The notes below the pieces were generated by a model. The model saw only the letters and a list, made by a program, of their open reading frames with translations, had not been told where the DNA came from and did not search any database. From AG2 sp036493735 (GTDB lineage: Bacteria > Gemmatimonadota > Gemmatimonadetes > Gemmatimonadales > Gemmatimonadaceae), in NCBI GenBank assembly GCA_036493735.1, contig DASXPH010000035.1, forward strand, positions 61,165-125,164: a stretch of 64,000 bases of DNA, written 5' to 3'. This document shows, one piece after another, positions 9,229-17,933 of the stretch. Numbering within the stretch: the stretch's first letter is position 1; each line of letters opens with the position of its first letter. The translations under genes were made by a program, and so were the position numbers.

Positions 9229-10959
9229 ATGACGCCAGCTTCCGAGTACCGGCTGATCCTTCCTCGTGCGATGTATCTCGCTGCCCGCGCGAGAAATGCG
9301 ATGCATCGTCCAATCTTCATCGGCGCGGTCAGCGTAGGCACTTTCGTCACGGCGCTCGTAGCACTCGTCGTGGTGCCACAGCAGGCACAGAAAGCTGCCG
9401 ATGCGATTGCCCCGAAGCCCGGCGAGCGACCGGACACGGTCCCGCTCGCGCAGGCCGCCGCGGCCGCGAATGCTCGAGTCATTGCGACCGATTCCGCTCT
9501 AGCAACGGCTCGCATCAGGGCGGCGACGCTGTCGCAGGCGATGTTCGATACGCTCGACCCGCAGCTCACGGCTCGGCGAGACTCGCTGAATCGGCGGTTG
9601 AATCAGCTGGAAGCGTTACTCGCGCGCACCGAGACAGCACCACTTGCGGCGTCGTACCGTGCGCTGGGCGAATCGCCGGAATTATCCGGACATTCATCTG
9701 TGCATCTCCTCCTGGACTCACTCAGCGAGATCGAGCGCGAACGCGACGCATCCGCTACGTCCGGCGGCGCGGACCCGGTGTTCGTTGCGCTCACCTCGCG
9801 CGCAACGGAAATCGGGCGCGCCATTCAGAACGTCGGCATCTCGCGGCGGGACTCGCTCCGCTCCGCGATCGCGGCACTTGCACCGCCGGCGCGTCCAACA
9901 CCGAGTGAGCTGGCTCAGGCGGACACGATGCGCCGCCTCGCGGCACATGAGTCAGCGCTCGCGGCCCTGTCGACAGCGAACGCACAGCTGGAGGCGGCGC
10001 GTCGCCGCGTGCAGGAGGTCGATCAGCGCGCCGAGCGCGCTCGAGAGCTGGCCAATCCGCTCAGCGCTCCTCCATACGCGATGCTCGCGTCGGCAATTGT
10101 GTTTGGAATGGTGCTCGGCTTCGGAGCGGCGCTCGCCCAGGAACTGCGTCGCCCGCGCATCGCCGATGAGCGCGAGGCGGAGCGTATCGCTGGCGTACGC
10201 GTAATCTCGGTCATCCGTCCACGACCGCCGTCGCCGGAGCGCGGTCGCCGCATGGCGGACCGCGCCGCCCCGCCACATATCGATCCGGCGAATGATGCGC
10301 ATCAGCTGGTCTGGTTGTTCGTCGCGCCTCCGCCATCCGCATTGTTGATGGTGACGATCTCCGGTGAGAACTCACTCATTGCGGCGATCATTGCAGCCAA
10401 TCTGGGCGCGTTGGCGGCTGAAGAAGCGAGGAACGTAATCCTCATCGACACCGACAGTCGGTCGTCTCCGGTTTCATCCGCCTTGAGGCTTGCCCCAGAC
10501 CCTGGCTTGCTGGACATCGTCAATGGGCGCATCGGCTGGCCAGAGGCGACGCAGCACGCGACCATCGGACGAGATCGAGTGATCGATGTCGTGCCGAGCG
10601 GGGCGTATCAGTCTTCGGGCGACAGCGGCCGTATCGCGGACCTCCTTCGTCGGGATGCGGCACGCCTGGGCCGCCACTACGACACGGTGCTCGTTGTCGC
10701 ATCGAAGACGACCACGCTGAGCGGTTTGCCGGGTTCACTGCCGATGCACGACGTGATTTACTGTGCACAGCTGGGGATCACACGCCATGCAGAACTGAAA
10801 AACGCGATTCAGAGCATTCGTCTAGCGGGCGGCAATCCATTGGGCGTCGTTCTGTGGGACGACGTAGCGCCAATGCCGATTGCACCGCCGGAAGCGGCAG
10901 GGATGCCGCCGCAGCGCACCGCCGAGATGGAAGCTCTCGTCGGCAGTCGCGCCCGCTGA
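9229..10959 (+). CDS. Polysaccharide co-polymerase-like membrane protein with degenerate ATPase domain
   Basis: A 576-residue protein. The order of parts is: a first membrane segment (about residues 30-50), a long Ala/Arg-rich coiled-coil periplasmic region (about 70-275), a second membrane segment (AMLASAIVFGMVLGFGAAL), then a cytoplasmic ParA/MinD-like domain similar to the BY-kinase half of Wzc/CpsD. The P-loop position reads ISGENSLIAA rather than GEGKS/T, and there is no C-terminal tyrosine cluster, so ATP binding and autophosphorylation are doubtful. Wzz/Wzc proteins set the chain length of exported polysaccharides. No glycosyltransferase or Wza gene is nearby, which is odd for this family. 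Confidence 0.65.
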   Translation: MTPASEYRLILPRAMYLAARARNAMHRPIFIGAVSVGTFVTALVALVVVPQQAQKAADAIAPKPGERPDTVPLAQAAAAANARVIATDSALATARIRAATLSQAMFDTLDPQLTARRDSLNRRLNQLEALLARTETAPLAASYRALGESPELSGHSSVHLLLDSLSEIERERDASATSGGADPVFVALTSRATEIGRAIQNVGISRRDSLRSAIAALAPPARPTPSELAQADTMRRLAAHESALAALSTANAQLEAARRRVQEVDQRAERARELANPLSAPPYAMLASAIVFGMVLGFGAALAQELRRPRIADEREAERIAGVRVISVIRPRPPSPERGRRMADRAAPPHIDPANDAHQLVWLFVAPPPSALLMVTISGENSLIAAIIAANLGALAAEEARNVILIDTDSRSSPVSSALRLAPDPGLLDIVNGRIGWPEATQHATIGRDRVIDVVPSGAYQSSGDSGRIADLLRRDAARLGRHYDTVLVVASKTTTLSGLPGSLPMHDVIYCAQLGITRHAELKNAIQSIRLAGGNPLGVVLWDDVAPMPIAPPEAAGMPPQRTAEMEALVGSRAR

Positions 10960-10962
10960 TCC

Positions 10963-11415
10963 GTGTGGTCCGACATCGTACAACACTCGGAGCGGTTGCA
11001 CCTCCTGCGACTCTGTCTGTGGGGAGGTCTGTCGACAGTGGTGGGAACGCTGCTCGTGGTGATCAGCACGGTCGGGAGAGCCAATTCTCCGCTTCTTCGA
11101 CGCTTCGGGCTGCTCTGCGCTTTGCTCGGTGCCATCGAGCTGATCGTCGGCGCCGTCGGCTATCGCAACGTTCCCTTACGCGATGTCTCGGGCGCGGCGC
11201 GGCTCGATCGGCTTGCATGGTTACAGCTTGGTCTGTATCTCGGAGTCGCCGGCGTTGGCGCGACCCTCGCCGTGACTACGCATCGCTGGTCACGTCGCGC
11301 TGATCTTCCGGTTCAGAAGACACTTCCGATACTTGGAGCAGGTTTGGCGATTCTATTGCACGGCCTCGCTCTCGCGACGCTCGCGCTTTTTCTGATCGCG
11401 GACATCTCTCGCTGA
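10963..11415 (+). CDS. Small four-helix membrane protein, unknown
   Basis: A 150-residue protein starting at GTG three bases after the preceding stop, hence the same transcript as the co-polymerase gene. Four hydrophobic helices are seen at about residues 18-38, 45-65, 83-103 and 122-145, separated by short basic loops. I do not recognise the family. The start is inferred from the tight spacing. Confidence 0.6.
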   Translation: MWSDIVQHSERLHLLRLCLWGGLSTVVGTLLVVISTVGRANSPLLRRFGLLCALLGAIELIVGAVGYRNVPLRDVSGAARLDRLAWLQLGLYLGVAGVGATLAVTTHRWSRRADLPVQKTLPILGAGLAILLHGLALATLALFLIADISR

Positions 11416-11474
11416 GCAGTCGCTCGCATTCCAGAAATGCGCGGGTCCGCGCGACGCGCTAACTTACTGTCGCG

Positions 11475-12128
11475 ATGACGATGAACGGTTATTCCGATCG
11501 AATCAATCACGCGCTGGCATTCGCGGCCAAGCATCACGACCGGCAGGTTCGCAAGGGCACTCGGCTGCCGTATCTGACGCATCCGGCGAATGTCGCGATC
11601 ATCCTCACTCGCTATGGACGGGACGAGGATACCGTAATCGCGGGCATACTCCACGACGTGATCGAGGACTGCGTTCGCGAGAACCACACGCGCGACATGC
11701 TCGGACAGCGCATCGGCGACAAGTTCGGTATGGAAGTGCTCGACACCGTGCTCGCCGTTACTCAGCGCACGCTGGACGATCACGGCACCGATCTATCCAG
11801 CCAGGAGCGGAAGGACGACTACCTCGAGCGTCTCGCCGACGCGAGCGATTCGGCCCGATGGGTCTGCGCCGCCGACAAACTCCACAACGCCGGGACGATC
11901 GTTGCCGATCTGAAACGGACGATTGATCCAGACACGGTTTGGGGGCGCTTCAACGTCGGGCGCGACGGAACTGTTCGTTGGTATCGGCGGGTCTATGAAC
12001 GGCTGCGCGACCTGAGCTTTTCCGCCCCGATCATGGACGAGCTTCGACGGGTGGTGGAGAGCCTCGAGGCCGCTGCGGAAGGCCATGTCGCGGATGAAGG
12101 CGCCACTTCCTCGTCGGCGCGGCGGTAG
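11475..12128 (+). CDS. Small HD-domain hydrolase, RelA/SpoT-hydrolase-like
   Basis: A 217-residue single-domain protein. The metal-dependent HD motifs of the SpoT/MESH1 hydrolase type are present: LTHP near the start, GILHDVIED and AADKLHN. No synthetase, TGS or ACT domain follows. Proteins of this form are candidates for small alarmone hydrolases that cleave (p)ppGpp, or for related nucleotide phosphohydrolases. The C-terminal about 80 residues include YRRVYERLRDL, often seen in this group. The gene converges on ispG with only six bases between stops. Confidence 0.75.
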   Translation: MTMNGYSDRINHALAFAAKHHDRQVRKGTRLPYLTHPANVAIILTRYGRDEDTVIAGILHDVIEDCVRENHTRDMLGQRIGDKFGMEVLDTVLAVTQRTLDDHGTDLSSQERKDDYLERLADASDSARWVCAADKLHNAGTIVADLKRTIDPDTVWGRFNVGRDGTVRWYRRVYERLRDLSFSAPIMDELRRVVESLEAAAEGHVADEGATSSSARR

Positions 12129-12134
12129 GTCGGC

Positions 12135-13397
12135 TTAACGGCTCTGGAGCACCGGCTGCTCGGCCCGATAATGCGTGCGCACGTAGTGATCGAGGATTTC
12201 GAGGAACTCGCGCACGATGCCGTCTCCACGTAAGGTCGTGAACAGCTTCCCATCGACGTATACGGGTGCCTTGGGCTCCTCGAACGTTCCGGGTAACGAG
12301 ATGCCGATGTTGGCATGCTTCGATTCGCCCGGTCCGTTCACGACACAACCCATGACGGCCACACGCAACTCCTCGACGCCGGGGTGCTGATCACGCCAGA
12401 CGGGCATCTGCTCGCGAATATAGGTCTGGATGTCCTCGGCCATGTGCTGAAAGAACGTCGATGTCGTGCGGCCGCAACCGGGACAGGACGTCACCTGCGG
12501 CGCGAAGCTTCGCAGGCCTAACGACTGCAGGATTTGCTGCGCGACCAGTACCTCTTCGGTGCGATCGCCATTGGGCCGCGGCGTGAGCGAGACCCGGATC
12601 GTATCGCCGATGCCCTCGACAAGAAGAATCGACAGCCCGGCCGTGCTCGCGACGATCCCCTTCATGCCGAGCCCTGCCTCGGTGAGACCCAGGTGCAGCG
12701 GGTAGTCACAGCGGGCAGCAAGTCGGCGATAGACCTCGACGAGGTCCGCGACGCCAGACACCTTGGCCGAGATGATGATGCGATCGTGGCCCAGTCCCAC
12801 TTCTTCGGCGAGCTCCGCCGAGCGCAAAGCGCTGTTGATCATCGCGTCGATGTAGACGTCGCGGGCATCGCGCGGCTCAGCGGCACGCGCGTTCGCGTCC
12901 ATCATCTGGGTGAGCAGATCCTGATCGAGAGACCCCCAATTCACGCCGATGCGCACGGGCTTCGCACGGCGCGCCGCGATCTCGACAATCGTTCGGAAAT
13001 TCTCATCGCGGCGCTTGCCGCCGACATTACCTGGATTGATGCGATACTTTGCCAGAGACTCCGCGCAGGCCGGATACTTGGCCAGCAAGAGGTGTCCGTT
13101 ATAGTGGAAATCGCCGATCACCGGCACGCTGCACCCGGCATCCGCAGTGCGACGGACAATCTCTGGCACCGCCGCCGCTGCCTCATCGTTGTTGACCGTT
13201 ACACGGACGAGCTGCGAGCCAGCACGCGCCAGGGCGACGACTTGATCCGCTGTCGCCGCCGGATCGGCGGTATCCGTGTTCGTCATGGACTGCACGACGA
13301 TTGGATGCGCACTGCCAACCGGTACGTCACCCACCCACGTGGTGACTGTCTGTCTGCGCGTTGCGAATGTCACTGGACGGCTCGCGGGCTCCATCAT
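12135..13397 (-). CDS. ispG: 4-hydroxy-3-methylbut-2-enyl diphosphate synthase (IspG/GcpE)
   Basis: A 420-residue iron-sulfur enzyme of the MEP isoprenoid pathway that converts MEcPP to HMBPP. The N-terminal barrel starts at VGDVPVGSAHPIVVQSMTN. The [4Fe-4S] ligands lie in the C-terminal domain: SCPGCGR and MGCVVNGPGES. Two adjacent ATG codons (13397, 13394) open the conserved sequence; the frame extends upstream to 13631 but that stretch has no family similarity and is rejected. A possible small membrane protein gene overlaps the first 71 bases. Confidence 0.93.
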   Translation of the reverse strand: MMEPASRPVTFATRRQTVTTWVGDVPVGSAHPIVVQSMTNTDTADPAATADQVVALARAGSQLVRVTVNNDEAAAAVPEIVRRTADAGCSVPVIGDFHYNGHLLLAKYPACAESLAKYRINPGNVGGKRRDENFRTIVEIAARRAKPVRIGVNWGSLDQDLLTQMMDANARAAEPRDARDVYIDAMINSALRSAELAEEVGLGHDRIIISAKVSGVADLVEVYRRLAARCDYPLHLGLTEAGLGMKGIVASTAGLSILLVEGIGDTIRVSLTPRPNGDRTEEVLVAQQILQSLGLRSFAPQVTSCPGCGRTTSTFFQHMAEDIQTYIREQMPVWRDQHPGVEELRVAVMGCVVNGPGESKHANIGISLPGTFEEPKAPVYVDGKLFTTLRGDGIVREFLEILDHYVRTHYRAEQPVLQSR

Positions 13398-13587
13398 TCG
13401 TCCGGAACGTGGAATGCCGTTCCCGGTACGGGCGAAAGATACTCGGAGACGACCGCGGCAGGAGCGCAATAACGAGCCCGGTGCCCATGCCCAATGCATA
13501 CCAGTTGGAATAATTGAAGCAGGCGCGGTAGTTTGCCTCGCGAGCCACCAAGCCGAGTGCCCAGTTTCGGAGGACATCGATGGCCAT
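13327..13587 (-). CDS. Possible small membrane protein overlapping the ispG start
   Basis: An 86-codon frame starting at ATG 13587. Residues 1-45 have a natural composition with aromatic residues and a GxxxG-type hydrophobic helix (YALGMGTGLVIALLP), unlike most antisense frames here. It overlaps the 5' end of ispG in another frame and its ATG shares the palindrome ATGGCCAT with the divergent gene at 13580. No strong ribosome-binding site is seen. It could be a chance frame. Confidence 0.25.
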   Translation of the reverse strand: MAIDVLRNWALGLVAREANYRACFNYSNWYALGMGTGLVIALLPRSSPSIFRPYRERHSTFRTNDGAREPSSDIRNAQTDSHHVGG

Positions 13588-14026
13588 TGATTCCGACGCG
13601 CAGCCAGACGAGTCGCTCTCGCCGTCGCCATCGGACGTTCCCCAGAGGATGCACCGTCACCGCCGGCGATGGCCCTGGGTCCTCGCGGCGGTCATCATCT
13701 CGCCGGTGGTCCTGCTCGTTTTGTGGACGGTAATTGCGCTGAACTTCTCATACTCTCGTGGCGACCGCGCCGGCTACGTTCAGAAGTTCTCAAGCAAAGG
13801 CTGGCTCTGTAAGACTCACGAGGGTGAGCTGGCGATGGTGAACATTCCCGGCGCGATGCAGGAACGGTGGGACTTCACCGTACGCAATGACAGCATCGCC
13901 GAGCTCATTTCCAGGTCAATGGGGAAGCAGGTGTCACTGACGTACGATCAACATCAGGGCGTTCCGACCAGCTGTTTTGGGGAAACCCAGTACTTTGTGA
14001 CCGGGATTAGAGTCCTCGGACAATAG
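13580..14026 (+). CDS. Conserved single-span membrane protein, unknown function
   Basis: A 148-residue protein with GGAGG seven bases before its ATG. Residues 1-30 are a basic, histidine-rich cytoplasmic tail, then one membrane helix (about 33-52) and an about 95-residue exported domain. The stretch YVQKFSSKGWLCKTHEGEL is characteristic of a family found in Bacteroidetes and related diderms, often mislabelled as 6-phosphogluconate dehydrogenase; it has no such fold. Function unknown. Confidence 0.75.
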   Translation: MAIDSDAQPDESLSPSPSDVPQRMHRHRRRWPWVLAAVIISPVVLLVLWTVIALNFSYSRGDRAGYVQKFSSKGWLCKTHEGELAMVNIPGAMQERWDFTVRNDSIAELISRSMGKQVSLTYDQHQGVPTSCFGETQYFVTGIRVLGQ

Positions 14027-14044
14027 TTCGCCCAGAAAACCCTA

Positions 14045-14073
14045 TTGACCGAGTTTCGTACGCATCTTACCTT
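14045..14073 (+). promoter_or_regulatory. Candidate promoter of the first cold-shock gene
   Basis: TTGACC at 14045-14050, then a 17-base spacer and TACCTT at 14068-14073. The -35 is good and the -10 weak. It would give an about 130-base leader before the cold-shock gene, the long-leader arrangement typical of cspA-type genes. Confidence 0.35.
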
Positions 14074-14083
14074 CGCCGCGTCT

Positions 14084-14117
14084 GAAGCCGGGCCCGCCGG
14101 TTCTCGGGTCCGGCTTC
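14084..14117 (+). repeat. Long GC-rich hairpin in the cold-shock leader
   Basis: A 12-bp stem (GAAGCCGGGCCC pairing with GGGTCCGGCTTC, one G-U pair) around a 10-base loop. No T-run follows, so it is not a classical terminator. It may end transcription of the upstream gene inefficiently or be a structured part of the cold-shock mRNA leader. Confidence 0.5.
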
Positions 14118-14131
14118 GGCGTATTCAGAAG

Positions 14132-14154
14132 CACGATCACATGGTGTGATCGTG
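14132..14154. promoter_or_regulatory. Perfect 10-bp inverted repeat upstream of cold-shock gene
   Basis: CACGATCACA-TGG-TGTGATCGTG, perfectly complementary arms with a 3-base spacer, about 60 bases before the cold-shock ATG. As DNA it could be an operator; as RNA it would be a stable hairpin in the leader, a candidate temperature-responsive element. Confidence 0.5.
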
Positions 14155-14214
14155 AATTGGGTAGATCGCCAGTGAGCGACTTTCGCTTTGGCGACGTCAC
14201 ATCGAGGAGCAGGT

Positions 14215-14427
14215 ATGCGTACGACCGGCAAAGTGAAGTGGTTCAACGACGCGAAAGGTTTTGGTTTCATCACTCCCGACAGCGGAGACAAAGACTGCTT
14301 CGTGCACTACAGCGCGATTCAGGGCAATGGCTTCAAGAGTCTCGCTGAAGGGGAGGCCGTCGAGTTCGATCTCGTGCAGGGCCAGAAGGGTCCGGCAGCC
14401 GAGAACGTGATGAAGGCCTCGCGCTGA
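14215..14427 (+). CDS. Cold-shock domain protein (CspA family)
   Basis: A 70-residue single-domain RNA chaperone. RNP1 is KGFGFIT and RNP2 is CFVHYSAI, with the usual GKVKWFN opening. The ATG at 14215 has GAGGAG six bases upstream; an upstream in-frame GTG is ignored. It binds single-stranded nucleic acid and melts mRNA structure. Its leader holds two strong hairpins. A second paralog lies at 34100. Confidence 0.95.
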   Translation: MRTTGKVKWFNDAKGFGFITPDSGDKDCFVHYSAIQGNGFKSLAEGEAVEFDLVQGQKGPAAENVMKASR

Positions 14428-14455
14428 CGCCGGCGTCGCGCGAATGACTTCGAGG

Positions 14456-14486
14456 GCCGGGTGACGCAACGTCGCCCGGCTCTCTT
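14456..14486 (+). terminator. Terminator after first cold-shock gene
   Basis: An 11-bp stem GCCGGGTGACG/CGTCGCCCGGC (one G-U) with a CAA loop, followed by TCTCTT. It lies 28 bases past the stop. Confidence 0.65.
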
Positions 14487-14547
14487 GCGTTGCATACCCA
14501 GTCGCCGACGCCGATAATGTGTCGTCGCTCCGCTCCTGGAGAGTTCA

Positions 14548-15075
14548 GTGAAATCTGCAACGCACCTTGGTCTCTACGCGGTCGCTGTTCTATGTCTGGC
14601 TTCTGTGCGCAGCGCTGCTCAGTCGCCGGCACGGTTGGGTCTCATGGCGGGTGCAACCGTACCGGCCAGCGATTACGCGAGCGGTAAGAACGTCGGATAC
14701 CACGTCGGACTGCTGCTCGACGTTCGTGTGCCGATGGCACCCGTCGGATTCCGCATCGACGGAACCTTTAACGAGATCGGCTATTCGGCAAACTCGACGA
14801 AGCAGGACATCTGGGCGACGAACGCCAACGTCCTCCTGAAACTCCCAACAGGCACGATGCTCGTTCCATACGTCATCGGGGGCGCCGGCATCTACAACTC
14901 GCACCGTACGCTGATTCTCGGCGGGCACTCCAGCACCGATCCTGGCGTCAATCTTGGGGGAGGTTTGCGCTTCGAGGTAGGTGACCTCACGACCTTCGTC
15001 GAGGCCAGGTATCACAGAGTGACCGGGGATGCGGGTATTCGCATCCTGCCGATCACTCTGGGCATCCTTTTCTGA
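14548..15075 (+). CDS. Small outer-membrane beta-barrel protein
   Basis: A 175-residue protein starting at GTG with GGAGAG five bases upstream. Signal peptide about residues 1-24 (ending SAAQ). The rest is an OmpA-like eight-strand barrel pattern: alternating strands such as LGLMAGATVPASDY, VGLLLDVRVP, NVLLKLP and FVEARYHRV, ending in a terminal phenylalanine (LGILF). No periplasmic domain. Ligand and function unknown. Confidence 0.75.
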   Translation: MKSATHLGLYAVAVLCLASVRSAAQSPARLGLMAGATVPASDYASGKNVGYHVGLLLDVRVPMAPVGFRIDGTFNEIGYSANSTKQDIWATNANVLLKLPTGTMLVPYVIGGAGIYNSHRTLILGGHSSTDPGVNLGGGLRFEVGDLTTFVEARYHRVTGDAGIRILPITLGILF

Positions 15076-15123
15076 CCCGCGACGGCGCTCGTTAGGTTCG
15101 AACGCTGACGTACGAGGAAAGGC

Positions 15124-16542
15124 TCATCGCACGGCCGTATCGAGCGCCCGCTGGGCCGCCTCGATTTGCGCGCGAACCGCCACCGGCCCTGTTCCACCTT
15201 CCACTTCGCGGTGCTCGACCGAGCGATAGGCAGAGAGCGCATCGAACACGTCGTTCTCGAACGCGGGATGTATGGCCGAGAACTCGGCGAAGGGCAGAGT
15301 GTGGAGCTCAGTGCCCCGCTCCTCGCATAGTCGAACGAGTTTGCCCACGGCACCGTGGGCCTCCCGGAAGCTCGCACCCTTGCGAACGAGATAGTCGGCA
15401 AGGTCGGTGGCCATCATTGTCGATGACAGCGCGGCGCGCATCCGATCGTTGCGGAACGTGCACTCGGCCAGCGCGCCCGCTACAGCGGGAAGAACCAGCA
15501 GCAGCGTATCCACCGCGTCGAAGACGATACGCTTGTCGTCCTGGAGGTCCTTGTTGTAGCTGGAGGGCAGTCCCTTCAGAGTCGCCAACAGCGTCGTTAG
15601 GTCGCCGAGCATGCGGGCGGCCGAGCCGCGCGCGAGCTCGAGTGCATCCGGATTCCGCTTCTGCGGCATCATGCTCGAGCCGGACGTGTAACGATCGCCG
15701 AACTGTACGAAACCAAATTCACTCGAACCGTAGAGAATCAGGTCCTCGGCAAGGCGGGACAGATGACCGCCGATGAGCGCCGCCGCGAAGAGCAGTTCGG
15801 CGATGAAATCACGGTCGCTCACGGCATCGACCGAATTCGGCGTAACGGCGTCGAAGCCGAGCGTGCCCTGCAGAAGGGTTCGGGAAATCGGATAAGCGCA
15901 ACCAGCCGCCGCGCCCGAGCCTAGTGGAAGTACGGCCGCGCCCTTCGCGGCACCGCGCAGGCGCGCGCGATCTCGCTCGAGTGGCCAGAAATGCGCGAGC
16001 ATCCAATGAGCGGCCGAGATCGGGATCGCACGCTGCATGTGCGTGTACGACGGCATCAACGACGTCTCGAGGCCGTGCGCCTGATCGATCATCACCTGCT
16101 GAAGTTGACGAACGGCGGCATCGAGGTGACCCGCGGCTTCCATGGCCCACATCCGCGTTGCCGTCGCCACCTGATCGTTACGGCTGCGGCCCGTGTGCAG
16201 CTTGGAAGCGACATCGCCAACCTCTTCGTGGAGGAGACGATCGATGAAGGTGTGAACATCTTCGTCGGAGGCGATCGGCTGCACGCCGGCGTCGATTCGC
16301 CGTGCGACACTTTCCAGACCCTGCTCGATCTCCCTGCATTCACCGATCGTCAGCACGCCCGCGCCATAGAGCGCCATTGCCCAGGCCTTCGACAGCTCGA
16401 CGTCAAAGGGCCACAGACGGATGTCGACAGCGATGGAGTTGTTCAGCGCGTCGAACTGAGGCGCCGTGCTTGCTCCCCTGAATCGGCCACCCCAGAGCTT
16501 GTGCGACTTGGCAGCGGCATCGACGAATGCAGCCGTGGTCAT
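15124..16542 (-). CDS. argH: Argininosuccinate lyase
   Basis: Cleaves argininosuccinate to arginine and fumarate, the last step of arginine synthesis; cytosolic homotetramer. 472 residues, normal length. The fumarase/aspartase superfamily signature GSSMMPQKRNP is present, as are HTGRSRNDQ and the TPNSVDAVSDRD region. The ATG overlaps the argG stop (ATGA), so it is the second gene of an argG-argH operon. Confidence 0.97.
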   Translation of the reverse strand: MTTAAFVDAAAKSHKLWGGRFRGASTAPQFDALNNSIAVDIRLWPFDVELSKAWAMALYGAGVLTIGECREIEQGLESVARRIDAGVQPIASDEDVHTFIDRLLHEEVGDVASKLHTGRSRNDQVATATRMWAMEAAGHLDAAVRQLQQVMIDQAHGLETSLMPSYTHMQRAIPISAAHWMLAHFWPLERDRARLRGAAKGAAVLPLGSGAAAGCAYPISRTLLQGTLGFDAVTPNSVDAVSDRDFIAELLFAAALIGGHLSRLAEDLILYGSSEFGFVQFGDRYTSGSSMMPQKRNPDALELARGSAARMLGDLTTLLATLKGLPSSYNKDLQDDKRIVFDAVDTLLLVLPAVAGALAECTFRNDRMRAALSSTMMATDLADYLVRKGASFREAHGAVGKLVRLCEERGTELHTLPFAEFSAIHPAFENDVFDALSAYRSVEHREVEGGTGPVAVRAQIEAAQRALDTAVR

Positions 16543-17825
16543 GCGACCGCGAGCTCCTCGGAATCGGGCACTTCGTTCGCAGGCGCGCCACTCGGTGCGC
16601 CTGCATCGTCTTCGGCGGCACGCGCCAGCTCCTGGTCCTTCAGTGCACGCACACGGGCCGGCAGGGCGAACAACCGAATGAATCCAGCCGCGTCGCTCTG
16701 CTGATAGACATCGTCCTCGCCGAAAGTTACGAAGCGCTCATCGTAGAGGGCGTGTGCACTCTCACGACCAATCACGGCTGCCGATCCCTTGTACAGCCGC
16801 AGCGCGACGGTACCGGATACACGCTCTTGCGTCACCGCGACGAAGGCGTCGTAGGCCTCGCGCTCCGTGGTCCACCAGCGTCCCTCATAGACGAGATCCG
16901 CATACCGGGGAGCAATGAGGTCCTTCGCTGCCAACGTGCGGCGGTCGAGCACGAGCTGCTCGAGCTCCGAATGCGCGCTGTAGAGGAGCGACCCACCCGG
17001 CGTCTCGTACACGCCGCGCGACTTCATTCCCACAAGCCGATCCTCGACGAGATCCACGACACCGACGCCGTGGCGTCCACCGATTTCGTTGAGGGTGGCG
17101 ATGAGCGCGACGGGATCGAGTACCTCACCATTCACGGAAACCGGCGTACCGCGATCGAATCCGATCACCACCGTCTCAGGCAGATCGGGAGCTTCGATGG
17201 GTGTGGCCGTGAGCTGCAGGAGATCATCCGGCGGCGCGGAACTCGGATCTTCGAGGACCCCACCTTCGTGAGAGAGGTGCCAGAGATTGGCATCCCGTGA
17301 ATAGATCTTCTCCTTCGTGGCCGCGACGGGAATACCACGTTCAGCGGCGTACGCGATCGCGTCCTCGCGGCTTCGAATGTTCCACTCTCGCCAAGGGGCA
17401 ATGACCGGGAGATCGGGAGCAAATGCGGCGTACGTGAGCTCGAAACGCACCTGATCGTTGCCTTTGCCCGTGCAACCATGCGCCAGTGCATCGGCGCCGA
17501 CCTGACGCGCGACCTCCACCTGCCGACGGGCGATGAGTGGACGTGCCATCGAGGTACCGAGGAGGTACTTCCGATTGTACACGGCACCAGCGCGCAGCGT
17601 CGGATAGATGAAGTCACGAACGAACTCGTCGCGGAGGTCTTCGACGTAGCACTCTTCGGCGCCGGATGCGAGCGCTTTGGCGCGCACACCGGCAAGCTCG
17701 CGCTCGCCTTGTCCGATGTCAGCGGCGACGCAGATGACTCGAGCATCGTAGTGCTCGCGCAACCAGGGAACGATGATGGAAGTATCAAGGCCGCCCGAAT
17801 AGGCGAGCACAATTGTGCGTGGCAT
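16539..17825 (-). CDS. argG: Argininosuccinate synthase
   Basis: Joins citrulline and aspartate at the expense of ATP. 428 residues with the N-type PP-loop AYSGGLDTS and the conserved HGCTGKGNDQVRFE. The C-terminus carries an acidic and Ala-rich tail of about 30 residues beyond the usual end. The ATG has ACGGAG upstream. A promoter and candidate ArgR site lie directly upstream; it heads the argG-argH operon. Confidence 0.97.
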   Translation of the reverse strand: MPRTIVLAYSGGLDTSIIVPWLREHYDARVICVAADIGQGERELAGVRAKALASGAEECYVEDLRDEFVRDFIYPTLRAGAVYNRKYLLGTSMARPLIARRQVEVARQVGADALAHGCTGKGNDQVRFELTYAAFAPDLPVIAPWREWNIRSREDAIAYAAERGIPVAATKEKIYSRDANLWHLSHEGGVLEDPSSAPPDDLLQLTATPIEAPDLPETVVIGFDRGTPVSVNGEVLDPVALIATLNEIGGRHGVGVVDLVEDRLVGMKSRGVYETPGGSLLYSAHSELEQLVLDRRTLAAKDLIAPRYADLVYEGRWWTTEREAYDAFVAVTQERVSGTVALRLYKGSAAVIGRESAHALYDERFVTFGEDDVYQQSDAAGFIRLFALPARVRALKDQELARAAEDDAGAPSGAPANEVPDSEELAVA

Positions 17826-17846
17826 GTTTGCTCCGTGAAGCGCCGG

Positions 17847-17867
17847 TTATGCAATCGACATGCATAA
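17847..17867. promoter_or_regulatory. Candidate ArgR operator at argG
   Basis: TTATGCA-N7-TGCATAA, a perfect inverted repeat just downstream of the argG -10. The spacing equals the facing halves of two adjacent classical ARG boxes separated by 3 bp (ATTCA-N7-TGAAT). The same pattern with one change occurs at argC. Confidence 0.7.
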
Positions 17868-17894
17868 TTAAGCGTCGGCAACAACCGCAGTCAA
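17865..17894 (-). promoter_or_regulatory. argG promoter
   Basis: On the minus strand TTGACT (17894-17889), an 18-base spacer and TAATTA (17870-17865). The candidate ArgR operator overlaps its downstream edge. Confidence 0.6.
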
Positions 17895-17933
17895 TAGAAA
17901 AACACGACCTACTCCGTCATGTTTTTCGACAGT

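Noticed and set aside
12534..13472. A 312-codon open frame on the plus strand opposite ispG
   Set aside because: It is antisense to a clearly conserved gene and its composition (His/Arg/Asp rich, no motif) fits a shadow frame in GC-rich DNA.
12135..13631. IspG extended to 13631
   Set aside because: The first 78 residues have no family similarity; the conserved sequence begins right after ATG 13397.
14132..14154. CRP binding site
   Set aside because: The half-sites face the opposite way (TCACA...TGTGA) with a 3-base spacer, unlike TGTGA-N6-TCACA.
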